Assembly: GCF_029203305.1 (NCBI RefSeq) | Contig: NC_089463.1 | Location: 62,001 to 126,000 of the forward strand | DNA length: 64,000 bases | From: Yamadazyma tenuis | Taxonomy: Eukaryota; Ascomycota; Pichiomycetes; Serinales; Debaryomycetaceae | Direction of reading: 5' to 3' | Shown here: piece by piece, positions 45,983 through 58,300 of the stretch | How positions within the stretch are numbered: the first letter of the stretch is position 1 | Layout of the letters: each line of letters begins with the position of its first letter | Position numbers and translations under genes: made by a program | Notes under the pieces: generated by a model | Database searches by the model: none | Told to the model about the DNA's origin: nothing | Seen by the model: only the letters and a program-made list of their open reading frames with translations

Positions 45983-47140
45983 TTAGTACTTCAACTCTTT
46001 TGGCTGTTCCCATGGGTTTTCTTGGTTGGTGAAATGTCCGTAGGAAGCAGTCTTGAAGTAAATTGGTCTGGCCAAGTCCAATTCTCTCACAATCACACCG
46101 GGTCTCAAGTCAAAGTTCTTCTTGATGATGGCCACCAATTCCTCAGAAGAGTACTTGGAAGTACCATAGGTATCCACGTGAATAGATAAAGGTTCGGCCA
46201 CACCAATGGCATAGGAGAATTGCACCAATGCTCTCTTAGCCAATTGAGCATTGACCAAAGATTTGGCAACCCATCTGGCAGCATAGGCAGCAGATCTGTC
46301 GACCTTGGAGAAATCCTTACCAGAGAAGGCACCTCCTCCGTGAGCACCCCATCCTCCGTAGGTGTCGACAATGATCTTTCTACCGGTCAAACCAGCATCA
46401 CCTTGAGGACCTCCAATGACGAAACGTCCAGATGGTTGGATGTGGTACACGGTTTTGTCGTCCAACAAGTTGGCAGGAATCACCTTGTTAACGATCTTGG
46501 CGATGATTTCGGATCTCAAGTCTTCAGTCGAGATTTCTTCAGCGTGCTGAGTGGAAATCACCACAGTGTCGACCCTCAATGGAGTAACGGCACCGCCCTC
46601 GTTCTTGTACTCGATGGTGACCTGGGTCTTGGTGTCTGGTCTTAACCAGGCCAATTCTCCACTTCTTCTGGCAGATGCCAAAGCAGCATTTAACTTATGG
46701 GCCAACAAAATGGTCAATGGCAATTTTTCTTCGGTTTCGTCGGTGGCGTATCCAAACATGATACCCTGGTCACCGGCTCCCAAGTCTTCCAAGGCCTTTT
46801 CGTAGTGCAAACCCTGGGCGATATCGGGGGATTGTTGTTCAATGGCCACCAACACGTTACAGGTTTTGTAATCAAATCCCTTGGACGAGTCATCGTATCC
46901 AATATGCTTGATGGTGTCTCTGACGATCTTTTGGTAGTCCAATTGGGCCTTGGTGGTGATTTCACCGAAAACCATGATCATACCGGTTTTGGCAGCGGTT
47001 TCACAGGCAACCTTGGACAATGGGTCAGCTGCCAAACAGGCGTCCAAAATGGCATCGGAAACCTGGTCACAGATCTTATCTGGGTGACCTTCACCAACGG
47101 ATTCGGAGGTGAACAAAAATCTTTCTTCGGTAGCGCTCAT
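45983..47140 (-). CDS. SAM2: S-adenosylmethionine synthetase
   Basis: The 385-residue enzyme makes S-adenosylmethionine from methionine and ATP in the cytosol. Family signatures are [17 protein letters not shown] at the N-terminus, the [12 protein letters not shown] block, [18 protein letters not shown] (phosphate loop) and [10 protein letters not shown]. Length and sequence match yeast Sam1/Sam2; there seems to be a single copy here. Codon usage is strongly optimised. The ATG at 47140 is followed by [20 protein letters not shown] Cbf1/Met4-type site lies 465 bp upstream, in the region shared with MRC1. Confidence 0.98.
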   Translation of the reverse strand: MSATEERFLFTSESVGEGHPDKICDQVSDAILDACLAADPLSKVACETAAKTGMIMVFGEITTKAQLDYQKIVRDTIKHIGYDDSSKGFDYKTCNVLVAIEQQSPDIAQGLHYEKALEDLGAGDQGIMFGYATDETEEKLPLTILLAHKLNAALASARRSGELAWLRPDTKTQVTIEYKNEGGAVTPLRVDTVVISTQHAEEISTEDLRSEIIAKIVNKVIPANLLDDKTVYHIQPSGRFVIGGPQGDAGLTGRKIIVDTYGGWGAHGGGAFSGKDFSKVDRSAAYAARWVAKSLVNAQLAKRALVQFSYAIGVAEPLSIHVDTYGTSKYSSEELVAIIKKNFDLRPGVIVRELDLARPIYFKTASYGHFTNQENPWEQPKELKY

Positions 47141-47744
47141 GATGATGTTGTTGTTGCAAAGAACGGATGGGTTTTGTGAAAAAAAAATGTTGGAAAATGT
47201 GGAAAATTGGTTTCTTTATATACAAATTTTTTCGCGAGCATGGACAAACTTGGTTGATCTGAGGATTATACGAGCGAGAATAGTATGCTATAGAATAGGG
47301 TCTTTTGTGATTGGAAGGTCATGGAAGGGTGGAATGGGACCAGGGGGAGTGAATAAACAGGGGGTTCGGCGATTGGGTCGGTGACGGTCCTGGGTCTCTT
47401 GACAATTCATGATTCGTCAACAGCGTAACGAGTCAACCTCGTTTATTACCGGACACTGTCAGTACCGTATTATTTTACTACGATGTTCGGCCCACGCGGT
47501 GCCACAATAATAGGGGGCGCCCACCGCGGCCGCTGCTGTGGCGGGATCCAACGATTGTGCGATGCCGACGTTAACGGCGCGTTTCCGATGGACCTTGCGC
47601 CATATCACGTGTACAAAACCGCATGTGATTTTGATTCCCGGCGATGGTCATATGCTTACATCAGCTTGAGCTATTGCTACCATCGCGACCGCGTCGCGCA
47701 CCGTAAACATCTTACATTCTGTCTGTTTTTATTCAGTTAGTAAC
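47141..47744. promoter_or_regulatory. SAM2 / MRC1 divergent promoter
   Basis: This 604-bp region contains TCACGTG (47605-47611), the Cbf1-Met4 element of sulfur-metabolism promoters, and two ACGCG cores on the minus strand (47578-47582 and 47690-47694) nearer to MRC1. The part at 47485-47700 is GC-rich. An 85-codon ORF at 47483 is not supported by codon usage. Confidence 0.5.
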
Positions 47745-50597
47745 ATGGATTTGATAGATCGAATCGACGTTCGGCCGCTGGCGAATGGTTTTGATGCCAC
47801 ACAGGTCATTGGATTGCCCATGCACGGTACCAGTGAAAGCGAGGGCGAAGATGAGCCCTTTTCACAGCCTGAATCCCATCTGGCGCTACCACAAATGAGT
47901 AGTATTTTAGACAGAATTAATGCTGTCAAAGAGAGACTTGCTGATCAGGACGGAGATCCAGGCTCACTTATGGATGAAGACCGTGTCGAAATGTCCCAAC
48001 CCACAAGATCGGTGCTTTTACCCCAACTTGAGATTGACTTATCTGAGATTAGAAACCTTGATTCCAACGATACTACTCAGAAGATTGTTTCAGGTAATCT
48101 AACCCAGGAAACACAGCCGATTTCGATCGACGAAAGAACTCGCATTCTTGCAGAGCAGAAGAAACAACATCGAATGGCTCAAAAACAACAGTTGGAACAA
48201 GATATCTCTAATGTGACTTTAACTGACGAGGAAAACGAAGAGTTGGAGGCCACGAATATTTCTACATCCAAGGATATTAAAGAGGCACAAAGGTTTCTTG
48301 ACCATCAGAAAAAGGTCAATTTCTTTAATAAACTCGAGACTGTCGGGCCAAAGAAGAAGATGTTTTCTGCAATGAGTTTCGTTGAAGCCTTTGAAGAGCC
48401 TAAGAAAGCCCCAGTGTCTCCATCGCACGAAGATACTGAAAAAGTTCTTACAGATGACGAGATTAATATAAGCAGTCCTGTGACTTCTCCATTGGTGTCT
48501 CCTTTAAAGACACAGAACCCTATTGAGCTTTATAAGCGGAACTTAAAGGGTGAAATCATTGATTTGGACGAAATCAGCGTTCCCAAAGTCTCCCGGGACA
48601 AGGAAATCTCCATTAAGCTGAAATACCTCAAGAAGATGCGTACAACCACCTTCAAGAAGAAGGAAAAGTCGTCGAATACAAAAAAGCTATTCAACAACTT
48701 GTTCCAATTGAACATCAACCAGATCAACTCGGACCCTAACCGGAAAGTCCAACTAGAAGAAGATGAGGATGAAGAGATTATGGAGAATTTGTTAGAAAAG
48801 GAGATCGAACGGGCTAGAAACATCAGGCGAATGGAGAAGATGAAAGAAAAGGCTGCACAGGCCTTGTTAAAGAACGGTACTGGCGCAGAGGAGGAAGACA
48901 ACGATGATAACTGGGACGAAAGTGACAACATGCTCGCCCTATCTGGTGAAGATGAAGAGGAGTCTGTGCACAACGATATTGTTGATGACGAAGCAGATGA
49001 TAGTGACAAAGAAGATATCGAAGAGAACTCGGATGGTGAAGACGAGTTTGCAATAGGAATCAGCCACCGTAAGCACAAGATTTTGGACTCTGAAGACGAT
49101 GTTGAACAGGAACAAAACCAAGAACCAGAGGAAAACAATGAACTTACAGACAAACACAGGGACGAGTTTGAAGATTCCATCACCTACGGTGATATTCCGT
49201 TCCTGAACTCCCAGTTGTTCAAAAACCTCAAACCTCTCAACTCCGATGATGAAGAAGACATCCAGGCTGTCAGCTTTTTGCATCCATCACAGAATAAGAG
49301 TTTCAATTTGGAACTGACGCAGGAAACAATCACCCAAGTTGATAAGGGTACACAGGCAGACAATACCACTCAGGCCGACAAAACTACACAAGTAGATGTG
49401 CATGATGCATCTACCCAAGTTCTTGGATCCCAGCTTCTCTCTCGCTTGGACGAAACCCAAATCATCAGAAACGAATTAGATGATATCACTCCGGAAATGG
49501 TTAACAGAGGAAGAAAAGCCATCGAAAATAATAAGTTGGATAACATCTTGGAACAACAAGAAGACGAGGATAACGAAGAAGAAATGCAAGCACAGATCAA
49601 GATGTATGAAGAAAAAATCAGAAGGAAAGAACTCAAAGCCATTCAGAGAAGAAAGGATATGGAGAGAAAGGGCTATAAGAATATCATTGAAGGAGAAGCC
49701 GAAGAAAGTGAAGATGAGTGGGCAGGAATCGGTGGTGCTGACGGAGAAGCTGAAGAAAGAGCCAATTCAGAAGATGAAAAAATGATTGATAATGCGTTCA
49801 ACATAGACTTGAATGACGAAGAAGTTAGAAAAAAGTTCATGGAACAGTACCAAATCAAGGACAGAAAAGAATTGGAAAAGTTAATGGACGATGTTAAAAA
49901 TCACCGACTCGTGAAGAAAGTGGGTAATGGGTTGAATCTTGAACTCAGTGACGAAGAAGATGAAATCTTAATGAATTATAGGAAGCAGAAGTTGAAAGAA
50001 CAGAAATTGAAAATGCAAGAATTCAACAAAACTATGAAGAACTTGAAGTCCGACAAGTCTAAGGCGTTTTTTGAAAGCATACAAGAGGATCTCAGCCGAA
50101 GCATGGTCCGAATTGACGACGAAGACGATGACGATTTGCAGCCATCGAAGCTTGAAGAGAGTTTTGTCAAAAATAAATTATCGTTTTTGTCTGAATCTTT
50201 CAACCAGTATGAAATCGAACAACGGAGGTCTGACTTCCAACATGATGTCAATTCTGATGAAGACGAAGATATGAACTCTTTGAAAACCAAATCGTTCAAT
50301 AATTTGAGAAAGAGATCAATCAGAGAAGTCGAGATCGAGACCGACAATGATCAAGACAATGAAGAGGAAGATAACATCGACTTTTCTGATGAGGATTTGT
50401 TACCCAAGAGAAAACCGTCAATGATGAAATCTTTCAGATCAACCACATCGAGTACTGTGAGCTCCTTCAGTGGAGTCACCATTTCCAAGCAGTATAAGAC
50501 GGTCAGTGGATCCAAAGCATCGATTACATTTATGTCGAAGAAGAAGAAGCTGCCAAAGTTGAACAAGTTGCAAAGTTTTCGTAAATTAAAGCATTAG
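47745..50597 (+). CDS. MRC1: Replication checkpoint mediator Mrc1/Claspin
   Basis: The 950-residue, very acidic, mostly disordered protein has the MRC1-family core near residues 655-700 (SEDEWAGIGGADGE, then EDEKMIDNAFN and FMEQYQIKDRKELEKLM). SQ/TQ phosphorylation sites are scattered (for example ATQVIG, DETQIIR) and clustered around residues 525-550 as TQADNTTQADKTTQVD. Mrc1 travels with the fork as part of the Mrc1-Tof1-Csm3 complex and passes the Mec1 signal to Rad53. S. cerevisiae Mrc1 is about 1096 residues, so this is a little shorter. The ATG gives MDLIDRIDVRPLANGFD. MCB-like cores upstream fit S-phase expression. Confidence 0.9.
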   Translation: MDLIDRIDVRPLANGFDATQVIGLPMHGTSESEGEDEPFSQPESHLALPQMSSILDRINAVKERLADQDGDPGSLMDEDRVEMSQPTRSVLLPQLEIDLSEIRNLDSNDTTQKIVSGNLTQETQPISIDERTRILAEQKKQHRMAQKQQLEQDISNVTLTDEENEELEATNISTSKDIKEAQRFLDHQKKVNFFNKLETVGPKKKMFSAMSFVEAFEEPKKAPVSPSHEDTEKVLTDDEINISSPVTSPLVSPLKTQNPIELYKRNLKGEIIDLDEISVPKVSRDKEISIKLKYLKKMRTTTFKKKEKSSNTKKLFNNLFQLNINQINSDPNRKVQLEEDEDEEIMENLLEKEIERARNIRRMEKMKEKAAQALLKNGTGAEEEDNDDNWDESDNMLALSGEDEEESVHNDIVDDEADDSDKEDIEENSDGEDEFAIGISHRKHKILDSEDDVEQEQNQEPEENNELTDKHRDEFEDSITYGDIPFLNSQLFKNLKPLNSDDEEDIQAVSFLHPSQNKSFNLELTQETITQVDKGTQADNTTQADKTTQVDVHDASTQVLGSQLLSRLDETQIIRNELDDITPEMVNRGRKAIENNKLDNILEQQEDEDNEEEMQAQIKMYEEKIRRKELKAIQRRKDMERKGYKNIIEGEAEESEDEWAGIGGADGEAEERANSEDEKMIDNAFNIDLNDEEVRKKFMEQYQIKDRKELEKLMDDVKNHRLVKKVGNGLNLELSDEEDEILMNYRKQKLKEQKLKMQEFNKTMKNLKSDKSKAFFESIQEDLSRSMVRIDDEDDDDLQPSKLEESFVKNKLSFLSESFNQYEIEQRRSDFQHDVNSDEDEDMNSLKTKSFNNLRKRSIREVEIETDNDQDNEEEDNIDFSDEDLLPKRKPSMMKSFRSTTSSTVSSFSGVTISKQYKTVSGSKASITFMSKKKKLPKLNKLQSFRKLKH

Positions 50598-50771
50598 TTT
50601 ATTAGCATACCAGGTTACTTAATACATAAAAGCATAGGAAAGTCTGAGTTAGAGAAACCAGACATTGTCCTAATAAGATTAAGGTGTGAACATGAACCTG
50701 AGTTGGAAAACCAGGCATAGGTGAACACTATGTCCTTCTAGTAGTGAACCTGAGTTAAACAGGAGTTATTG

Positions 50772-52514
50772 TCATATCAAATTGGAAGTTAATGCCTCTT
50801 GTAAAGATCGATGACTGAAGCTAGACACCACGGGTTTCTTGAAAATAGACATATTGCCATGATTGACAATGAACGACTTGTTGGAGTTCAAGACGAGACT
50901 CGATGAAGACGAGTTGCTCGTGAATGCAGGTGGGTATCTTTTTAGATTGGTCTCATTTTGAATGGTTATAGGTTTGGTTTTTGGAGCCGACTTCAACTCC
51001 TCAAGTTTCTCACGTTTTCGCCTTCTAGAGTTTGAGCCACAAGAGTTGCCATCACCAAGTTTCTGTTGAACGAGAATGGGGGTATTTGTCTTCTTTCCAA
51101 CCAACTGAACCAGGGACTCAGTTTGCATCAACTGGAGGAAAGTCTCGGACAATGAGCTGCCAATTATCGAGTTTCTTTGGTTTTGTGGTTGCTCAGAATT
51201 GCTGTGTTTGCGTGTTGCCGATGGTGAATTAATGAAGTTGAAGAGGGAGAAGGACGAATCGGAATCCTTTTTGGGGGTGGTCTCTGGGGTAATGAACTTG
51301 TTCAACAAAGATTCATAGTTGGACCTTTCTCCGTCATGAGATTTACTCGACGGGATTGAGTAGATGGCCTCGACTGTGGGCGACAAACACTCATGCGACT
51401 GCTTGATATTGTCTATGGGGTTGTGGAATTTGAAGCTCGAGACCTTCTTTTTACTGGGTGAATCGTTAGAAACATCAGCATTTCCATCCATTGCGTGTAC
51501 CGAGGGGATGTTCGGGTCAACAGACGTCATGTTGATGCTAGCATCGCTGACCGACTTCCTTACCACGTATGGGTAGCTGTCCTGGCTCAAGTTTACGCGG
51601 GATCTCCTTAAGAAACTGTCAAAGTTCTCAAAGTCCATTTCTGGAGCATCAGAAAGAGTCGATTCGTTGTCGTTGAAATCACAGTCGATAGTGCTGAGGA
51701 AAACACTTCCCTTACTGTCGAACGGATTGACATTGATGTCTTCTGGCTTGTCCATGTCAAAATCATGCAATTCGAGCTCCGGGGTGGTATCGTTACTCTG
51801 CGGAAACGTCACATCCATGAGGTTGTCAAGGGTGTCAGATGAAGAGTTGACACCGTGATGGATACTGTCAGCGGTTGAGTCATGGTGAAGAGAATGAAGG
51901 CCCAGGTGGAGCTCCTCTGGCGAATTGAGAATGGGTCCATTGAATAAGTTGGAAATTTTGTAGTGGGACTTCTTCTTGTAGACCTTATTGGGTTTGCATC
52001 GGATGGGCTTGAGGTTCATATTGGAAATGGACACCGAGTTGGAGAGAGCAGCTTCCTGTGGTGTGGATTGGATGTTTCCACCATCAGGGGGATTCTTAGG
52101 GTTATGGATCAGGTTGGGGCTGTCTCTGCTGCTCGACCAAGAAGTGGTAGCGGTGGTCGCATACTTCTCCCGCAAGTAGTCAAACTCGAGGCACAAATGA
52201 CTGTAAATATGGCTGTTTGTGGTGGAGTCATTATGATTCAAGTCATGCTCGAATAAGTATAACCTTGACGAAAGTTCATGGAATTCAGTCATATGCTGAT
52301 AATTGTCCTTAAGAACCTGGTGGCTGTCATCTATGCGGACATCCATGTCAGATATAGATGTGCTGTAGTGGCAGATCTGGCTGGCAAAGGCATCTGACTG
52401 GTGGAAACTGTGAATTAACAAATCTGATTTGGCCCCGATATTATCCACCAAAATAAGCAAATGGTCTAGACGGGAGGAGGTGACAGGTGCAGCTCCTAAC
52501 ACTTGCACAGTCAT
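50772..52514 (-). CDS. Ser/Asn-rich 580-residue protein, unrecognised
   Basis: The ATG at 52514 (MTVQVLGAAPVTSSRLDHL) starts a 580-residue protein; one codon longer only gives a TTG. The first 110 residues are predicted helical (LLILVDNIGAKSDLLIHSF, HMTEFHELSSRLYLFEHDL, LEFDYLREKY). The remainder is low-complexity with Ser, Asn, Asp and His. Short ordered blocks are KPIRCKPNKVYKKKSHYKI near residue 180 and a C-terminal SLVLNSNKSFIVNHGNMSIFKK. It looks like a regulatory or scaffold protein with an N-terminal helical domain; I cannot name a family. It lies between MRC1 (convergent) and KRR1. Confidence 0.72.
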   Translation of the reverse strand: MTVQVLGAAPVTSSRLDHLLILVDNIGAKSDLLIHSFHQSDAFASQICHYSTSISDMDVRIDDSHQVLKDNYQHMTEFHELSSRLYLFEHDLNHNDSTTNSHIYSHLCLEFDYLREKYATTATTSWSSSRDSPNLIHNPKNPPDGGNIQSTPQEAALSNSVSISNMNLKPIRCKPNKVYKKKSHYKISNLFNGPILNSPEELHLGLHSLHHDSTADSIHHGVNSSSDTLDNLMDVTFPQSNDTTPELELHDFDMDKPEDINVNPFDSKGSVFLSTIDCDFNDNESTLSDAPEMDFENFDSFLRRSRVNLSQDSYPYVVRKSVSDASINMTSVDPNIPSVHAMDGNADVSNDSPSKKKVSSFKFHNPIDNIKQSHECLSPTVEAIYSIPSSKSHDGERSNYESLLNKFITPETTPKKDSDSSFSLFNFINSPSATRKHSNSEQPQNQRNSIIGSSLSETFLQLMQTESLVQLVGKKTNTPILVQQKLGDGNSCGSNSRRRKREKLEELKSAPKTKPITIQNETNLKRYPPAFTSNSSSSSLVLNSNKSFIVNHGNMSIFKKPVVSSFSHRSLQEALTSNLI

Positions 52515-53029
52515 GGTCAACAGTTGAGGTAGACAGGAATCTTATGTGCAATAGCCAGCTATTCTAGCAAGGGTTGGATATATAGGTTATTTGTGGATCA
52601 GAAGATAAGCTGAAGAGTGTGAGTAGCGGTGAAAAGCGTGCGCAGGCGCAATGCATTGTTTTCATTTGCCCCATTTGCAGAAATGCTCATCGGAAAGTCC
52701 CATAAACAACTCTTCCTAACTTGGTTGGTGCATACCTCGTTTAGGGTTATAGCTTTTGTCTGTGTACATAAATAAGGATAGACATTTCGTTTGTGTACAT
52801 AAATAAGGACATACATTTCGTTTGTGTACACAAATAAGGATAGACTTTTCGTTTGTGTACATAAATAAGGACATACATTTCGTTTGTGTACACAAATAAG
52901 GATAGACTTTTCGTTTGTGTACATAAATAAGGACGTACATTTCGTTTGTGTACATAAATAAAGACATACATTTCGTTTGTGTACATAACTTCGTTCTATA
53001 TGCATCGTACTAGCCCCCGTGCATGCTGC
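52515..53029. other. Intergenic region with 31-bp minisatellite
   Basis: This 515-bp stretch holds a 31-bp tandem repeat (52762-52993, separate entry) and otherwise no gene. ORFs on the minus strand through the repeat are an artefact of the repeat being open in all frames. Confidence 0.85.
52762..52993. repeat. 31-bp minisatellite, eight copies, with a two-unit higher-order pattern
   Basis: GTGTAC begins at 52762, 52793, 52824, 52855, 52886, 52917, 52948 and 52979, an exact 31-bp period. Units 2-5 alternate between two variants (GTGTACATAAATAAGGACAT.. and GTGTACACAAATAAGGATAG..), so 62 bp repeats exactly twice. The last copy is truncated. The minus strand has no stop in any frame. Confidence 0.97.
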
Positions 53030-54068
<1,039 letters not shown>

Positions 54069-54087
54069 CGCGGAAACAAAATATATC

Positions 54088-54402
54088 ATGAAGCCAACCG
54101 CAGATAGGAGAAGGAAAGTGAAGAGCAAAAGGCTCGGGGTGAAACAGCTGGGGGCGGTGAAGAAAACAGTGGGAGTAAGCAAGGGCCAGAGTAAGGCGAC
54201 GAAGGTGCAAATAGAGAGGATGAATGCTGATTTTGAGGGGCTCCAGCAGCTTCAGATGGCATCGCAGAAGCCTGCCAGTGTGTTAGATGTGAAGCATTTA
54301 AAGCAAGAGTTGACGAAAGACAAGGAGAAGAAGGACACGAGCAAGAAGGCGGAGGCGGATCTTGCAGCCCAGTTGGAGATGATTACGGGTATGGAGTTGT
54401 GA
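54088..54402 (+). CDS. Small basic protein, divergent partner of KRR1, probably ribosome-biogenesis related
   Basis: From the ATG at 54088 (MKPTADRRRKVKSKRLG) the gene encodes 104 residues, very basic at the N-terminus (RRRKVKSKR) and ending in a helical Lys/Asp/Glu stretch and LEMITGMEL. An earlier in-frame ATG at 54049 exists, but it would place the PAC/RRPE pair inside the coding sequence. I do not recognise the family. The shared promoter with KRR1, the regulatory pair and the nucleolar-type basic composition suggest a role in ribosome assembly, which is inference. Confidence 0.65.
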   Translation: MKPTADRRRKVKSKRLGVKQLGAVKKTVGVSKGQSKATKVQIERMNADFEGLQQLQMASQKPASVLDVKHLKQELTKDKEKKDTSKKAEADLAAQLEMITGMEL

Positions 54403-55345
54403 GGCGAGAGATAAGGTGTATATAGAGTAATGAATATGAATGAAAGATAATATAAATGAAAGAGAATATGAATGAAAGAGAATACGAATGAAAGAGAATA
54501 TCAATGAAAGAGAATATCAATGAAAGAGAATATCAATGAAAGAGAATATCAATGAAAGAGAATATGTAAAATAAAGCAGGTCAAGTACAAAAAAGGGCAG
54601 ACGTATTTGTGGCATCTACCACTTAAATGAGTCTGCGGTAGTGCGCGTGGAAAATTGATATCACAAGTTTCTTGCGTATGGAAGATTTCTCCAAATACTC
54701 GTCTCCTAGCTGTGTGCACCATTCATTGTGCGCCACGTATTTGCTCTGCTCTCTAAAATTGTTTGAGGCTGCGCACACTCGCCCGCCGTCTAAGGTCCAC
54801 GTAATTACAATTGACACGCTAACACGTCGACTACCAATATCGACGTATTAGCGTCGCTCGTCTAAACACGTCTCATTCTAACCTTATGGCTCTCACTTCC
54901 TCTCACACCCTCTCACACCGTCTCACACCCTCTCATAAATAAAGGCACGCATGTCTAATGCGGCGCTGGTAAAACTCGTTTAAGGCACCAGCCAACACCA
55001 AAAGGCCAATGAAAGCCTAGGTAAGACACCCAAAACATCCCCCGCTACAAACCGACTACATCACACAGGCCCGCCCTGCCCCAAAACGGCCCAAGTTGTC
55101 ACCAATCCACTGACGCACCTGCCAATCATTGTCAAATGAAACAACCGCTGCTCGAAGGAGGTGAAAAATTTAAAAATCCATTTGACGCGTAACGCGATGT
55201 TTTCGATTTGATAAATTAACTCCTTTTCGACAAATATCTTTTATATACTACAACCTTGTTTTCTTGCAAAAAAAATCCTCCAGGTGTTTTTTATACTGTG
55301 AACAAGTCTTACAGGTGAATTGGTCCATTCTTTCGTTCGTTTATC
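54403..55345. promoter_or_regulatory. Intergenic region upstream of GIN4, with two repeats and MCB boxes
   Basis: After the small basic gene comes a 16-bp repeat (54439-54566), then a short TCTCACACCC-type repeat (about 54897-54935). Nearer the GIN4 start lie ACGCGT (55185-55190) and ACGCGA (55192-55197), an MBF-type pair. A minus-strand frame of 64 codons around 54623-54817 lacks an ATG and is not called. No RNA gene was recognised. Confidence 0.6.
54439..54566. repeat. 16-bp tandem repeat, eight copies
   Basis: The unit AATGAAAGAGAATATC begins at 54439, 54455, 54471, 54487, 54503, 54519, 54535 and 54551. The later copies are identical; the first ones are diverged. It begins 37 bases past the stop codon of the preceding gene. 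Confidence 0.95.
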
Positions 55346-58300
55346 ATGTCCTATCACTCAAGGCAACCCTCCATCGCCTCGTCCCTATTGTCGAGAGCTA
55401 ATTCAAATAACCATCCCCAGTTCATTGGGCCTTGGAGACTCGGCAGAACCTTGGGAAGAGGCGCCACCGGCCGAGTTTTATTGGCCACCCACAAGACAAA
55501 TGGACAGAAGGCCGCCGTAAAGGTGGTTTCCAAGTCAGAACTAGATGACGAAGATACTCAAAAGCCTAGCCAAGGTGGCTTACCCTATGGAATTGAAAGA
55601 GAAATTATCATCATGAAGTTGTTAACGCACCCGAACGTATTGAGATTATATGACGTGTGGGAAACCAGCAAGAACTTGTACTTAGTGTTGGAATATGTTG
55701 AAGGTGGGGAGTTATTTGATCTTTTGGTCGAAAGAGGCCCTTTACCAGAAAGTGAAGCTGTCAAGTACTTCAGACAAATTGTGTTGGGAACTGCTTATTG
55801 CCATGCTTTGGGAATCTGCCACAGAGACTTAAAGCCCGAAAACCTACTTTTAGATTCCAATTTGAATGTCAAATTAGCGGATTTTGGAATGGCTGCTTTA
55901 GAGAGCAACGGCAAGTTGTTGGAAACCAGTTGTGGGTCTCCTCACTACGCGGCGCCTGAGATAGTGAGCGGCTTGAAATATCACGGGTCAGCCTCGGATG
56001 TATGGTCCGGCGGAGTGATATTGTTTGCTTTGTTGACGGGAAGATTACCATTTGATGATGAAAACATCAGAGACTTATTATTGAAAGTCCAGGCCGGTTC
56101 ATTTGAAATGCCTACTGATATCAGTTGGGAAGCGCAGGACTTAATAGGCAAAATGTTGACGGCCAATCCTGATAAGAGAATTGCAACAAACGATATCTTA
56201 AAACACCCAATGTTAACTAAATACCCTATGCCAAACGAAGATTTAATCAGTGTCAAATCTTTGCCACATCCACAAACTGCCCACAGATCCTTGGGAAGTG
56301 TCAAAAATATCGACAAGCAGATCTTACAGAACTTGTCTATCTTATGGAATGATAGACCTGAAGAAGATATAATAAAGTGCTTGTTGACTAACGGTAATAA
56401 CCCTGAAAAGACGTTCTATGCGTTGTTGATGAGATATAGACACAACCATGACGAGTCTCTTGGTCAATCGAACAAGCAAGTCAACAATAACGGTAGAATT
56501 GTGGGAAGAAGCAACTCGATTAAAGGAAGTCCAAAGAAAAAGAGAACCAGTCAAATCTCGGCCTCTTCTTCTCGTCACAGACCCGTTAGTTTCCAGTACA
56601 AGAACAGAACCAGTATGATCAACACCAACGGTAAGATCTCTGCTTCTTCAAGTGTACAAAACTCTCCTTACAGATCTCCAAGGGCTTCTGGAAGTCCAAG
56701 AAAGTACGGTGCCATTAATAATTCTCCTTATAGAGGTTCTCCCAGAAGGTCTCCAATGGCTAGCCGGCCTATGTCTTCTTCTCCATCTCCTGCAATTCCT
56801 AGAAACATTTACAATGAAATTGTTTCAGCTCAACAAAAGGGTTCGTATAACACCGGTAATTCATCGAATTCCAATTCTATGCCACCTTCATTACCTTCTA
56901 AAGACAGTATAGATCATTACAAGAGAGTTCTGAACTATAACACCAACCATCCAGAAAACAAACCCAATGTTTCTGATTTGATGGAGTCGGCTAACCTTTC
57001 CCCAGGAAAAGGTGCTCCAGGCTCTCCAAATAAGAAGAGAAACTCGTTAATGAGATCTTTATCAAAAAACAGACTTTCGAGAAGGAAGTCTATGAGAGCC
57101 TCGATGACCTCTGGGTTGAAGCGTAACTCAATAACAATCAAATTGTTATCTACATACGCCAAATTATCCAACGAGACCGATTGGGAGTACATGGACAAAC
57201 AAACAAGAAGAACTTCTGCTACCTTTGCTCAATTGTGTGACAAGATCTTCAACCAAGAAGACTACAATGAAGATGAAGAGAACTTGGTTGATGAAGAGGA
57301 AAAAGAGGCCAGAGAGTATGAGAGGTTAATGGAAATCGAAAGAAAGAAGCACGAAGCAGAATTGAAGGCACGGAAGGAATTGGCTAAACAAAGGAAGAGA
57401 CAAAAGAGAAAGTCGTTGTTGTCTTCCAAAAAATTGTCAATCTTCATCAAAGACGACGCAAATAACTCTGAAATGGAAGTTCAAGTCGCCAATGATAATG
57501 CTAGTGAACTCACTCAACCAAAGAGAAAGTCTAAGCTCGTCCAATCTAATGGTTTAAGATCCATTTCTGAAGGTGCTGGTAAAGAGAAGATCACTGATGA
57601 GTTGACTGCTGAAGACCTTGAGAACATCAAGCGGAGATCGGTAACTCAGCCCATCCCAAGGCAGAGAAAGCATCCAATTTTGACTAGAAGACCGGTGTCC
57701 AGATTAGATCCTTTGTGGACTGCTTACGAGAATGAAGAACTCGACCGGGCCAAAGAAGCTTTGGATGCCGAATACAAGGATTCTAAAGGAACTAAGTCGA
57801 AGAAGAAAACTAAGAGTCACAGCAGAGAGTCGATGATCTCGGTGGTCAATGATGATAGCTTCAGCAAGAAGAGATTATCCAAGCAGTACCAATTACCTGA
57901 AGTTAATATGGAAAGGTCAGACTTGAGTGATGAATACTTGTCGGAGATCAGAAAATCAAGGCTCTTGAACTCCCAAATGAACATCAGTAGTATTGCCAAG
58001 GGTGAGAGTCAAATCGAGCTTCCAAAGAAGAACCAAAGACACAGAACTTTGATTGGTGATGTCAATATTCCAAATGTCACCAGGAAATCTAGACACTTCA
58101 CCAATTCTAACAAGAGGTTGTCAGTGTTGTCGTTGTATTCTACTAAGGAGTCGTACCGTGACTTAAGTTCAGTGATCCAACTGGAAAGCAAGAAAGACTC
58201 GTCTCGGATGCCTCATTTGAGAACCAGTTTTGCAGACAGATTGGACCGTGCTGGTTTGGTTGAAGAAGACTATGAAGAAGATGATGAGCCTTTGGATGAA

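Noticed and set aside
45955..45985. GGTTCAAGTC near the SAM2 stop, resembling a tRNA B box
   Set aside because: No T-stem or other tRNA arms are present, and it abuts a coding sequence.
47483..47740. 85-codon ORF upstream of MRC1
   Set aside because: Rare codons throughout, GC-rich promoter DNA, and it ends four bases before the MRC1 ATG.
52598..53005. 135-codon minus-strand ORF with repeated Tyr-Val-His-Lys-Arg blocks
   Set aside because: It is the 31-bp minisatellite read in an open frame; the other two frames are equally open.
54623..54817. 64-codon minus-strand ORF
   Set aside because: It starts with GTG, has no upstream ATG and no matching donor for an intron; codon usage is not distinctive.
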